Positions 27,014-37,209 of a stretch of 64,000 nucleotides of DNA are shown piece by piece. Made by a program: the position numbers and the translations under genes. The DNA is from CAWAMD01 sp963783045 (lineage in GTDB: Bacteria > Actinomycetota > Nitriliruptoria > Nitriliruptorales > Nitriliruptoraceae), in NCBI GenBank assembly GCA_963783045.1, contig CAWAMD010000005.1, forward strand, positions 558,001 to 622,000, read 5' to 3'. Positions within the stretch are counted from its first letter, which is position 1; each line of letters opens with the position of its first letter. The notes beneath the pieces were generated by a model, which was given only the letters and a program-made list of their open reading frames with translations, ran no database searches and was not told where the DNA came from.

Positions 27014-27757
27014 TCACTCCCAGCGAAAGAGCTTGATGGCGAGCGCCCCCGCGACGACCGCGTATGCGGCCAGGACCAGGAGGCTGGAGGTCGCCGGGGC
27101 GGCACCGCCCCAGGCATCGCCGAGGGTGGTGACGGCGGCTCCGGCAGGGGTGAGGTTGCTGACGGTCTGGATCCCTTCGGGCATCACCTCGAGGGGGATG
27201 TAGACGCCGGCGAAGAACAGCAGGGGGAAGTACAGGAGCATCCCGATCGCCTGTCCGGAGGAGGAGGTGGGGACGACGGCGCCGATGAGCAGCCCGACGG
27301 CGAGCAGCGCCGCGACCGCCAGCACGAAGCCGACGACGAACCAGCCGAGGCTGCGCGGGAAGGGCAGGTCGAAGACCAGCACCCCCATGAGCACGGCGGC
27401 GGCGGTCGCGCACGTGACCACGACGGCCTGCACGGCCAGGTGCGCGGCCACCAGGGTTGCGGGGTGCGCCGGTGTCGTCGACAGCCGGCGGAGGACGCCA
27501 CGCTCCCGATCCGCCCCCAGGGCCGCCGGGAGCATCGAGATGGCCAGCGTCGCGAGCCCCAGGACCACGGCCGCCGGCGCGTAGATGGCCACGAGGCTCT
27601 GCCCGCCGAGGTCGGGACTCGGGTCGGTGGCGCCCGGGAACACGGTGCCGATGACGACCAGCAGGAGCGCCGGGAAGACCAGCCCGAACATCACGGCCGT
27701 GGGCTCGCGCAGGAACAGCCGGGCCTGGGCCTTCGTGAGGCTGATCATGGCAGCCAT
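27014..27757 (-). CDS. ABC-2 type exporter permease
   Basis: 247 residues with about six hydrophobic segments. RERGVLRRLSTTPAHPATLVAAHL is the typical ABC-2 cytoplasmic region and LLYFPLLFFAGVYIPLEVMP the last conserved periplasmic-side segment. It overlaps the ATPase gene by 13 bp. Together they form a drug- or lipid-type exporter. Last gene of the TetR-controlled operon. Confidence 0.9.
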   Translation of the reverse strand: MAAMISLTKAQARLFLREPTAVMFGLVFPALLLVVIGTVFPGATDPSPDLGGQSLVAIYAPAAVVLGLATLAISMLPAALGADRERGVLRRLSTTPAHPATLVAAHLAVQAVVVTCATAAAVLMGVLVFDLPFPRSLGWFVVGFVLAVAALLAVGLLIGAVVPTSSSGQAIGMLLYFPLLFFAGVYIPLEVMPEGIQTVSNLTPAGAAVTTLGDAWGGAAPATSSLLVLAAYAVVAGALAIKLFRWE

Positions 27758-28686
27758 GCGGCCACCTCCTCGTCGTCGCTGAGACCGAGCCGGCGTCCGG
27801 TCAGGGCGACGAAGGCGTCGTCGAGACCCGGTTGGTCGACCTGGAACCGGGTGGGGACGATCTCGTGGCTGGCCAGCAGGGACACGACCGAGAACAGCAG
27901 CTGCTCGGTGCCCGTCACGACGATCTCGTCGGCGGAGCGAGCGACCCCGGTGACCTCGGGGAGGTCCTTCAGCCAGGCGTCCTCGATCGTCGCCGCGGTG
28001 GTGAACCGGATGTGCTGCTCCAGTCCCACGCGGTCAACCAGGCCCTGCGGCGTGTCGAGGGCGACGAGGCGACCGTCGTCGATCAGGGCGAGGCGGTCGG
28101 CGAGTCGCTCCGCCTCCTCCATGACGTGGGTCACCAGCACGATCGTGACGCCGTCGTCGCGAAGCTCCTCGATCAGGCCCCAGGTCTCCCGTCGTGCCTG
28201 CGGGTCCAGGCCGGTGGTGAGCTCGTCGAGGATCACCGCACGAGGGCGACCGACGAGGGCGACCGCGATCGAGACACGTTGCTGCTGACCCCCGGAGAGA
28301 CGGGCATAGCGCGTGTCCGCCTTGTCCCGGAGGCCGAGGCGTTCCAGCAGGTCCGACACATCGAGGGGATCGGGGTAGAGTCCTGCGAAGGTCTGCACGA
28401 TCTCGCGGACGGTCAGGCGATCCTGGAACCGGCTCTCCTGGAGCTGCACCCCGAGGCGGCGGCGCACCTGGTCCCTGTCGGTGCGCGGGTCGGATCCGAA
28501 GACCCGGATGCGCCCTGCGTCGGGGGTCCGCAGGCCGGCGATCGACTCCACGGTGGTGGTCTTGCCGGCGCCGTTCGGGCCGAGGATCGCGAAGATCTCC
28601 CCCTGCTCCACGCAGAAGGAGACCTTGTCGACCACGGTCCTCCCGTCGTAGGTCTTGCTGAGCTCATCGACGTCGATCACGGTCAC
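27745..28686 (-). CDS. ABC exporter ATP-binding protein (DrrA/NatA-like)
   Basis: 313 residues, GTG start overlapping the previous stop (GTGA). Walker A is GPNGAGKTTT, the signature LSGGQQQRVSIAVAL and Walker B AVILDELTTGLDP, with Leu-Thr in place of the usual Pro after DE. The H-loop is VTHVMEEAE. The C-terminal 80 residues form the regulatory domain common in DrrA-type subunits, with LDDAFVALTGR near the end. It powers the permease encoded next. Confidence 0.92.
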   Translation of the reverse strand: MTVIDVDELSKTYDGRTVVDKVSFCVEQGEIFAILGPNGAGKTTTVESIAGLRTPDAGRIRVFGSDPRTDRDQVRRRLGVQLQESRFQDRLTVREIVQTFAGLYPDPLDVSDLLERLGLRDKADTRYARLSGGQQQRVSIAVALVGRPRAVILDELTTGLDPQARRETWGLIEELRDDGVTIVLVTHVMEEAERLADRLALIDDGRLVALDTPQGLVDRVGLEQHIRFTTAATIEDAWLKDLPEVTGVARSADEIVVTGTEQLLFSVVSLLASHEIVPTRFQVDQPGLDDAFVALTGRRLGLSDDEEVAAWLP

Positions 28687-28892
28687 GGGGCGTCTCTCCT
28701 CGTGCGGTCGGCGTTCGGGTTGTCGATCCGGTTGCGCAGCAGGGTGAGCGGCCCGAGCGTCGTGGCGATCCAGAGGGCGAGCGGCCAGGCCAGGGCATCG
28801 GTGACAATGATCACGACGGCCCAGAACAGGGACAGCACCAGCCAGCCGAACGCGATCAGCATGAGGGTGCGGCGGCGGGATGACGGTCGCAT
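28683..28892 (-). CDS. Small membrane protein in the exporter operon
   Basis: 69 residues from ATG 28892, with GAAGGA about nine bases upstream. A basic N terminus (MRPSSRRRT) precedes two hydrophobic helices (LMLIAFGWLVLSLFWAVVII and LAWPLALWIATTLGPL), and the tail is charged. It is probably an inner-membrane protein with both ends inside. Its TGA overlaps the GTG of the ATPase gene. Position suggests an accessory to the exporter; I do not recognise a family. Confidence 0.65.
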   Translation of the reverse strand: MRPSSRRRTLMLIAFGWLVLSLFWAVVIIVTDALAWPLALWIATTLGPLTLLRNRIDNPNADRTRRDAP

Positions 28893-28917
28893 TGGCGTGT
28901 CCTTCGTGTGCGGGTGG

Positions 28918-29892
28918 TCAGGCGATCTGCACGACGGCCTTGCCGCGGGCGTGGCCGTCCTCGACGTACCGGATGGCCTTGGCGGCATCCGCGAGCGGGA
29001 AGACGCGGTCCACGGCGGCGGTGATCGTGCCGTCCGCGAGCATGTCCGCGAGCGTGGCGACGTCGTCGCCGCGCTCCGCGCTGATGAAGAAGCCGAGGCG
29101 CTGGCGCACGACCAGCGAGAGCAGGCTGGCGCGGAGCTGCCGGTCGATCCCGCCGAACCAGCGGCCTCCCTCTTCGCCGCCGACGATCATGAGCGTTCCC
29201 GTGGGCGTGAGGGCCCGGCGCAGGCGCGACAGTGGCGTGTTGCCGCCGATGTCGAGGATGACGTCGTAGCGCTGGCTGCCGTCGAAGGCGTCCTGGCGGG
29301 TGTAGTCGATGACATCCTCGGCGCCCAGGGAACGCACGACGTCGAGCTTGGTGGTGCTGGCCACCCCGGTGACACGTGCGCCATGGGCGGCAGCGATCTG
29401 GACCGCCCAGCTGCCCACGCCACCCGAGGCGCCCACGACCAGCACGGACTGGCCGGTCTGGACGCGGGCGTGATCGCGGACCGCCTGCAGCGCGGTGAGA
29501 CCCGAGATCGCGACGACGGCCGCTTCCTCGAACGACAGCGACGCGGGCTTGTGGGCCAGCTTGCTCTCGGGTGCGAGCGCGTACTCGGCGTAGGTGCCGG
29601 TCCCGATGCCGAACACCTCGTCCCCCGGCGCGAACCCGGTGACCGACGCCCCGACGGCTTCGACCACCCCGGCCAGGTCGAACCCGGGCACCGGCTGCTT
29701 CGGGCGCCGCAGACCGAAGCCCATCAGGCGGGTCAGGTACGGACGACCGGTCATCAGGTGCCACACGCCCCGGTCCACGCCCGCGGCATGGACCCGGACG
29801 AGCACCTCGCGGTCGCCGGCGACCGGACGGTCGATGTCGCGGAGCTCGAGCACATCGGCCGAGCCGTAGGTGTCCTGCACGATCGCCTTCAC
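28918..29892 (-). CDS. Zinc-independent medium-chain NAD(P)-dependent oxidoreductase
   Basis: 324 residues from GTG 29892 (MKAIVQDTYGSADVLEL), which has AGGAG six bases upstream. Longer ATG starts at 29931 and 29937 fall inside the operator and are rejected. The GroES-like half contains AAGVDRGVWHLMTG, without zinc ligands, and the Rossmann half has VVGASGGVGSWAVQIA. Such quinone-oxidoreductase-like proteins reduce enones or quinones with NADPH. First gene of the TetR-controlled operon; the small membrane protein starts 25 bp later. A detoxification role is inferred from the context. Confidence 0.9.
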   Translation of the reverse strand: MKAIVQDTYGSADVLELRDIDRPVAGDREVLVRVHAAGVDRGVWHLMTGRPYLTRLMGFGLRRPKQPVPGFDLAGVVEAVGASVTGFAPGDEVFGIGTGTYAEYALAPESKLAHKPASLSFEEAAVVAISGLTALQAVRDHARVQTGQSVLVVGASGGVGSWAVQIAAAHGARVTGVASTTKLDVVRSLGAEDVIDYTRQDAFDGSQRYDVILDIGGNTPLSRLRRALTPTGTLMIVGGEEGGRWFGGIDRQLRASLLSLVVRQRLGFFISAERGDDVATLADMLADGTITAAVDRVFPLADAAKAIRYVEDGHARGKAVVQIA

Positions 29893-29933
29893 GGTGTTCT
29901 CCTGGGCCGGCCGCGCCGGCGAGTCGCTCATTG

Positions 29934-30016
29934 ACATACGCTGTATGTTTACTATGTATGTTGTACGCGACGCGCCGGGGCTCGTCCAGCGCTTGCTTAC
30001 TTTGTACGTTGGGCGC
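29934..30016. promoter_or_regulatory. Operator region between oxidoreductase operon and TetR gene
   Basis: The 141-bp divergent gap is noticeably AT-rich for this window. It has a perfect dyad ACATAC-GCT-GTATGT (29934-29948), followed by a further GTATGT at 29956-29961. It also has two imperfect direct repeats 48 bp apart, TTACTATGTATGTTGTACGC (from 29949) and TTACTTTGTACGTTGGGCGC (from 29997). A TetR dimer bound here could shut both the exporter operon and its own gene. Confidence 0.6.
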
Positions 30017-30033
30017 ACGATCCGGAGGTCGGC

Positions 30034-30712
30034 ATGTCACGCAGGTCCGGCTCCACCGCGGAGACGTCCCCCGCTGAGCCGGGACCGTGTCCTGCAGGCG
30101 GCGACCTCGCTGGCAGACCGCGAGGGGGTGGAGGCCCTCACCATGCGCCGGCTGGGCCAGGAGCTCGGCGTCGAGGCGATGTCGCTGTACAACCACGTGG
30201 CCAACAAGGACGACATCCTCGCCGGCATGGTCGATCGGGTCTTCGCCGAGATCGACCTGCCCCCGTCCGACACGAACTGGCGCGCCGCGCTGCGTCACCG
30301 GTGCGTGTCCGCCCGGGAGGTCCTGCGAGGTCACCGCTGGGCCGTCCCGCTCATGGAGTCGGGCACCTCACCCGGCCCGGCCACGCTGCGCCACCACGAC
30401 GCCGTCCTGGGCTGCCTGTTCAACGCAGGACTACCGACGGACGTCGTCGCTCACGCGTACGCCATCGTCGACGCCTTCGTCTACGGCTTCGCCACCCAGG
30501 AAGCCAGCCTCCCGGCCGCCGGCGCACCCACCGAGGAGTTCGCCCAGCTCGCCGCAGAGATGGCCAACGTCATGCCAGCCGACGCGTTCCCCCACCTCGC
30601 CCGCTTCACCTCCGAGCACGTCCTGCAACCCGGCTACGACTTCGGTGACTCCTTCGACGTCGGCCTCGACCTCGTCCTCGACGGCATCGAACGGCTCGTC
30701 GCCCGGGCGTAG
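30034..30712 (+). CDS. TetR-family regulator (TetR_C type), apparently frameshifted near its start
   Basis: ATG 30034 has GGAGG just upstream and encodes MSRRSGSTAETSP before running out of frame. The conserved protein continues in the +1 frame: PLSRDRVLQAATSLADREGV, MRRLGQELGVEAMSLYNHV, ANKDDILAGMVDRVFAEIDLP. Reading the run of five C at 30068-30072 as four C joins the two exactly where homologues have SPLSRDRVL. Corrected length is about 225 residues. The C-terminal domain resembles that of tetracycline-repressor-type proteins. It is divergent from the oxidoreductase/exporter operon and is its likely repressor. Confidence 0.8.
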
Positions 30713-30751
30713 GCCCCCACGTGCAACCACGGCTCGGTCGTCTGAGGCGAG

Positions 30752-32269
30752 TCAGCCGCCGAAGCGGTCGCGCAACTCGCGCTTCAGCAGCTTCCCGGAC
30801 GCGTTGCGCGGCAGGTCGTCGACGAGGTGGATGGCCTTCGGCACCTTGAACCCGGACAGGTGCTCGCGGGCGTGGGCCAGCAGCTCCTCGGCGGTGACCT
30901 CCTCCTTGGCGACGACCACGGCGGTGATGGCCTCGATCCACCGCTCGTCGGGCAGCCCGATGACGGCGACCTCGCCGACCGCCGGATGGGTGTAGAGGGC
31001 CTCCTCCACCTCGCGCGAGGCGACGACCACCCCACCGGTGTTGATGACGTCCTTGATGCGGTCGACGACGGTGATGTAGCCCTCCTCGTCGATGCGGACG
31101 AGGTCGCCGGAGTGGAACCAGCCGCCGCGGAAGGCCTCCTCGGTCTCCTCCGGCTTCTCCCAGTAGCCCTCGCACAGCTGCGGCGACCGGTAGACGACCT
31201 CGCCCATCCCGCCGGGAGCGACCGCCTCGCCGTGCTCGTCGACGACCCGCAGCTGGACGAACAGGACGGGCCGGCCGGCGGAATCGGGGCGGTCGGCGTG
31301 CTCCTCGGGGCGCAGGACCGTCGCCAGCGGGGCGATCTCCGACTGTCCGAAGCAGTTGTAGAAGCCGAGGTCGGGCATCGCCTCCTGCAACCGCTCGAGG
31401 ACCGGCACCGGCATGATCGACGCGCCGTAGTAGGCCTTCGTGAGCGAGGTCATGTCGCGCGTGCCGAACTCGGCGTGGTTCGCGATCGCCACCCACAGCG
31501 TCGGCGCGGCGAAGAAGGCCCGGTGTCCCTGGGCCTCGATGCGGCGCATGATGTCGCCCGGCTCGGGGACCTCGACGAGGTGGTTCGTCGCTCCGAGCGC
31601 GAGCCACGGCATCAGGAAGACGTGCATCTGGGCGCTGTGGTAGAGCGGCATGACGTGCAGCGGCTCGTCGTCCTCGGCGAGATCGAGGTCGACGATGCAG
31701 GACAGGTACTCGTGCACGAGCGCCCGGTGGGTCATCATCGCGCCCTTGGGACGCGCGGTGGTCCCCGAGGTGTAGAGCAGCTGGGCGAGATCCGTGTCCT
31801 CCACCGCCACGTCGAGCTCCGGCACGGGGCCGTCGGACGCGATCGCCAGCAGCGAGTCGTCCGCGTCGCGCAGCGAGACGACGTGGTCGAGCGCAACGTC
31901 GCCGGTCGCCCGGTCGAGCTGGTCGCGCAGCGCCGGGTCGACGAGCACGACCCGGCTGCCGGACTGGCGCAGGAGGTACGCGAGCTCCTCGCCGACGAGG
32001 TTGTAGTTGATCGGGACGTGGACGAGCCCGGCGCGGGCGCACGCGAGGAAGCCGACGAGGAACGCGTCCGAGTTCTTGCCGAGGGCGGCGACGCGGTCGC
32101 CCGTGTCCAGCCCGAGGCCGGCGAGATGGGCGGCCGCCCGGGTCACGGCGGCGTCGAGCTGCGCGTAGGTCCAGGTCCGGTCGGCGAAGTGGAGCGCCGC
32201 CCGGTCGGGAACACGGGCGGCGCTGCGGGCGAGGGTGTCGGCGACGGTGCTCGAGCGGAGTCCACTCAT
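30752..32269 (-). CDS. Acyl-CoA synthetase-like AMP-forming ligase (ANL superfamily)
   Basis: 505 residues from ATG 32269, which has GAGG six bases upstream; a GTG four codons earlier is possible. The AMP-binding P-loop is LLYTSGTTARPKGAMMTH near residue 170, and GFYNCFGQSEIAP is the A5 motif. HSGDLVRIDEEGYITVVDR and IKDVINTGGVVVASREVEEAL are A7-A8, and the catalytic Lys is in NASGKLLKREL at the end. It activates a carboxylic acid, probably a fatty acid, to acyl-AMP and then acyl-CoA. There are no neighbours of a fatty-acid pathway, so the substrate is open. Confidence 0.92.
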   Translation of the reverse strand: MSGLRSSTVADTLARSAARVPDRAALHFADRTWTYAQLDAAVTRAAAHLAGLGLDTGDRVAALGKNSDAFLVGFLACARAGLVHVPINYNLVGEELAYLLRQSGSRVVLVDPALRDQLDRATGDVALDHVVSLRDADDSLLAIASDGPVPELDVAVEDTDLAQLLYTSGTTARPKGAMMTHRALVHEYLSCIVDLDLAEDDEPLHVMPLYHSAQMHVFLMPWLALGATNHLVEVPEPGDIMRRIEAQGHRAFFAAPTLWVAIANHAEFGTRDMTSLTKAYYGASIMPVPVLERLQEAMPDLGFYNCFGQSEIAPLATVLRPEEHADRPDSAGRPVLFVQLRVVDEHGEAVAPGGMGEVVYRSPQLCEGYWEKPEETEEAFRGGWFHSGDLVRIDEEGYITVVDRIKDVINTGGVVVASREVEEALYTHPAVGEVAVIGLPDERWIEAITAVVVAKEEVTAEELLAHAREHLSGFKVPKAIHLVDDLPRNASGKLLKRELRDRFGG

Positions 32270-32369
32270 CGGAGGCCTCACAGGGTGCGGGAAAGCGGAT
32301 GCCCGTGAGGCTAATCGCCGGTCACCGTCACGCGGGTGGCATGGCCGGTGCCGATGCCCAGGACGGCCG

Positions 32370-32966
32370 CTACCCGGCCGAGGCGCTGGCGAGCCACGGG
32401 TCCGACAGGTCGAGGAACCGGGGCGGGTCCGCCTGCATGTCCTGGAACTCCTCCGGCGCGCCGGCCGACGCCTCGCCGCGCCGGGCGTCCTCCTCGGACG
32501 TGAAGTAGACGACCTGCACGTAGGTCCCGTCGGGACGGGTCCCGATGTAGCCGCCGATCACGTCAGGACGCTCGGTGCGCAGCTGGGCGTCCATGTCGGC
32601 CATCACGTCGCGGGCCCGGGTCAGATCACGCACGCGTCCGCGGATGACCTGGACGAAACCCGCGTCGTCGGATCCGCCGCCGAGGAACGACTGCGTCTCG
32701 TCGCAGTCGAGGAACTCCACGGGACCGCCGAAGCAGGCCTCGGTGTCCTTCCACCACTCCCCCTGCTCGGGCCGGTTCGAGTTGGCCCGGGCGTCGTCGG
32801 TCGAGGCGAACCGGACCGCGATGAACCCGGTGCCGTCCGGGGTGATCCCGCCCGTGCTGCCGAGCCAGCCCGCTGCCTGCGGAGCCAGCTCGGTCAGCCA
32901 GCGCTGGTACTGGTGCCGGAGCCGATCGGCGTCCGTCACCCGGCCTTCGATGAACTGCGTGAACAT
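32370..32966 (-). CDS. Protein of two ABM-like (dimeric alpha/beta barrel) repeats
   Basis: 198 residues; ATG 32966 is preceded by GGAGGGAGACCCC. The halves are alike: residues 2-70 (FTQFIEGRVTDADRLR...GWLGSTGGITPDGTGFIAVRF) and 100-165 (FVQVIRGRVRDLTRAR...GGYIGTRPDGTYVQVVYF). Both halves continue with a T/S-x-DDAR or EEDARR segment. Each half looks like an antibiotic-biosynthesis-monooxygenase-type ferredoxin-like fold, so the protein would form its barrel from one chain. No catalytic residues are obvious. The function is unknown. Confidence 0.7.
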   Translation of the reverse strand: MFTQFIEGRVTDADRLRHQYQRWLTELAPQAAGWLGSTGGITPDGTGFIAVRFASTDDARANSNRPEQGEWWKDTEACFGGPVEFLDCDETQSFLGGGSDDAGFVQVIRGRVRDLTRARDVMADMDAQLRTERPDVIGGYIGTRPDGTYVQVVYFTSEEDARRGEASAGAPEEFQDMQADPPRFLDLSDPWLASASAG

Positions 32967-33015
32967 GGGGTCTCCCTCCTGCCGCCTCCCACCGTCCGCG
33001 CATCCCGTCCGGCCG

Positions 33016-35908
<2,893 letters not shown>

Positions 35909-36067
35909 CGTCCGCATCTTTCGGGTCGGCGCAGGATGGACGGGAGGTGGGCGGGTCGCGTTCGAAGCGCGCGACGAGGCGCGGCTCCGAGACGGCGAGC
36001 CCCCATCGACCGCATGGTATGCGCGCCGGAACTCGGTCCCCGCACCCCGGGTCGTTAGGCTCGCGGT

Positions 36068-36838
36068 ATGCGTATCGGAGCCCACATCCCCGGCACGGAC
36101 CCGCTCGGCGAGGCCGCCGCCCGCGGCGCGGACGCCGTGCAGATCTTCCTCTCGGCGCCGCAGTCGTACAAGAAGCCGGCGGCCCGCCCGGACGCCGAGC
36201 AGCTGCGTGCCGCCGACCTGCCGATCTACGTCCACGCCCCCTACGTCATGAACCCGGCGTCGACCAACCCGCGGATCCGCCACCCCTCGCGCAAGACGCT
36301 CCAGCAGACGCTGGACGCGGCCGCGGCCATCGGCGCCGCGGGCGTCGTCGTGCACCCCGGCCACGTGCAGGAGGCGGACGAGGTCGACGCGGGCATCGAC
36401 AACTGGCGGACCACGGTCGAGCGGCTCGAGTGCGAGGTGCCGCTGCTGATCGAGAACACGGCCGGCGGCGACCATGCGATGGCACGCTACTTCGACGTGC
36501 TCGCCCGGCTGTGGGACGCGGTCGCGGACCACGCCGACGTCGAGATCGGCCTCTGCCTCGACACGTGCCACGCCTTCGCCGCCGGCGAGGATCTCGCCGA
36601 CGCCGTCGCCCGCCTGCACGCCATCACGGGGCGCATCGACCTCGTCCATCTGAACGACTCGAAGGACGAAGCCGGCTCGGCCCGCGACCGCCACGAGCGG
36701 CTCGGCAAGGGCACGATCGGCGAGGAGGTGCTGCTCGGCGTCGTCCGCGACGCCGGCTGCCCCGTCGTGCTCGAGACGCCCGGCGACGCCGACGACGTGG
36801 CCGCCGACATCGACTGGCTCCGCTCCCGCCTCGCCTGA
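36068..36838 (+). CDS. nfo: Deoxyribonuclease IV (AP endonuclease, Nfo family)
   Basis: 256 residues, a TIM-barrel endonuclease with three zinc ions. Metal and active-site segments are visible in order: MRIGAHI, IYVHAPYVMNPASTN, VVHPGHV, LLIENTAGGDHAM, CLDTCHAFAAGEDL, HLNDSKDEAGSARDRHERLGKG and VLETPGD. It nicks DNA 5' to abasic sites in base excision repair. It is divergent from gcvP with about 160 bp between them. The 371 bp after it hold only repeats and a hairpin. Confidence 0.93.
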   Translation: MRIGAHIPGTDPLGEAAARGADAVQIFLSAPQSYKKPAARPDAEQLRAADLPIYVHAPYVMNPASTNPRIRHPSRKTLQQTLDAAAAIGAAGVVVHPGHVQEADEVDAGIDNWRTTVERLECEVPLLIENTAGGDHAMARYFDVLARLWDAVADHADVEIGLCLDTCHAFAAGEDLADAVARLHAITGRIDLVHLNDSKDEAGSARDRHERLGKGTIGEEVLLGVVRDAGCPVVLETPGDADDVAADIDWLRSRLA

Positions 36839-36880
36839 CCCCGCCTCACCAGAGCCCGCGCCCGCCGGATCCCGCGCCCG

Positions 36881-36950
36881 CCCACGTCCGGGCATCCTCC
36901 CCTCGCTCCACCCACGTCCGGGCCCCTCCCCTCGCCCCACCCACGTCTTG
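36881..36950. repeat. Degenerate 30-bp tandem repeat downstream of nfo
   Basis: Unit 1 (36881-36910) and unit 2 (36911-36939) both start CCCACGTCCGGGC and end in a CCTCGC-C-CCA tail. A third, truncated unit begins CCCACGTC at 36940 and runs into a hairpin. The units are C-rich on the plus strand. No coding function was seen. Confidence 0.75.
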
Positions 36951-36989
36951 GGTAGAAATCCTCCGAGACGCTCGGACGAAATCGACCCA
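36949..36989. terminator. Possible nfo terminator hairpin
   Basis: TCCGAG-ACG-CTCGGA (36962-36976) is a perfect 6-bp stem with a 3-nt loop. It is flanked by a second matching pair, TGGGT (36949-36953) and ACCCA (36985-36989). It lies 110 bp after the nfo stop. There is no U-run, so the terminator role is tentative. Confidence 0.35.
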
Positions 36990-37016
36990 GAACGCGCCGG
37001 AGAGTCGGCCCAGGCG

Positions 37017-37072
37017 GAGAGTCGGCGGCGGAGAGTCGGCGGCGGAGAGTCGGCGGCGGAGAGTCGGCGGCG
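37017..37072. repeat. Four exact copies of a 14-bp tandem repeat
   Basis: The unit GAGAGTCGGCGGCG is repeated exactly at 37017, 37031, 37045 and 37059. Diverged GTCGGCGGCG units continue to about 37110. The array ends roughly 100 bp before the helicase ATG at 37210. The 14-bp period is not a multiple of three, so it is not a coding repeat. Confidence 0.9.
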
Positions 37073-37209
37073 AGGGACGGAGTCGGCGGCGGTGGGTCGG
37101 CGGCGGGCGGCGGGCGGCCGCGTGAGCGGCCGCGTGATCCGGTTCGTCCGGCGTGTCACACCGCTCGCGTAGGGTCCGGCCGCCGTGCTCCCGAGCCGAC
37201 GGATCCCCC

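Noticed and set aside
29931..30018. Upstream starts of the oxidoreductase (29931, 29937 or further)
   Set aside because: They fall in the operator dyad and lack an RBS; GTG 29892 has AGGAG and the family N terminus.
29954..30033. ATG 29954 as start of the TetR at 30 kb, avoiding a frameshift
   Set aside because: It would translate through the operator region with no family similarity, whereas ATG 30034 has GGAGG and joins the conserved sequence after removal of one C.
35909..36067. Glycine riboswitch upstream of gcvP
   Set aside because: I looked for the GGAGAG-type and GCCGAAG core elements on the minus strand and did not find a convincing arrangement.
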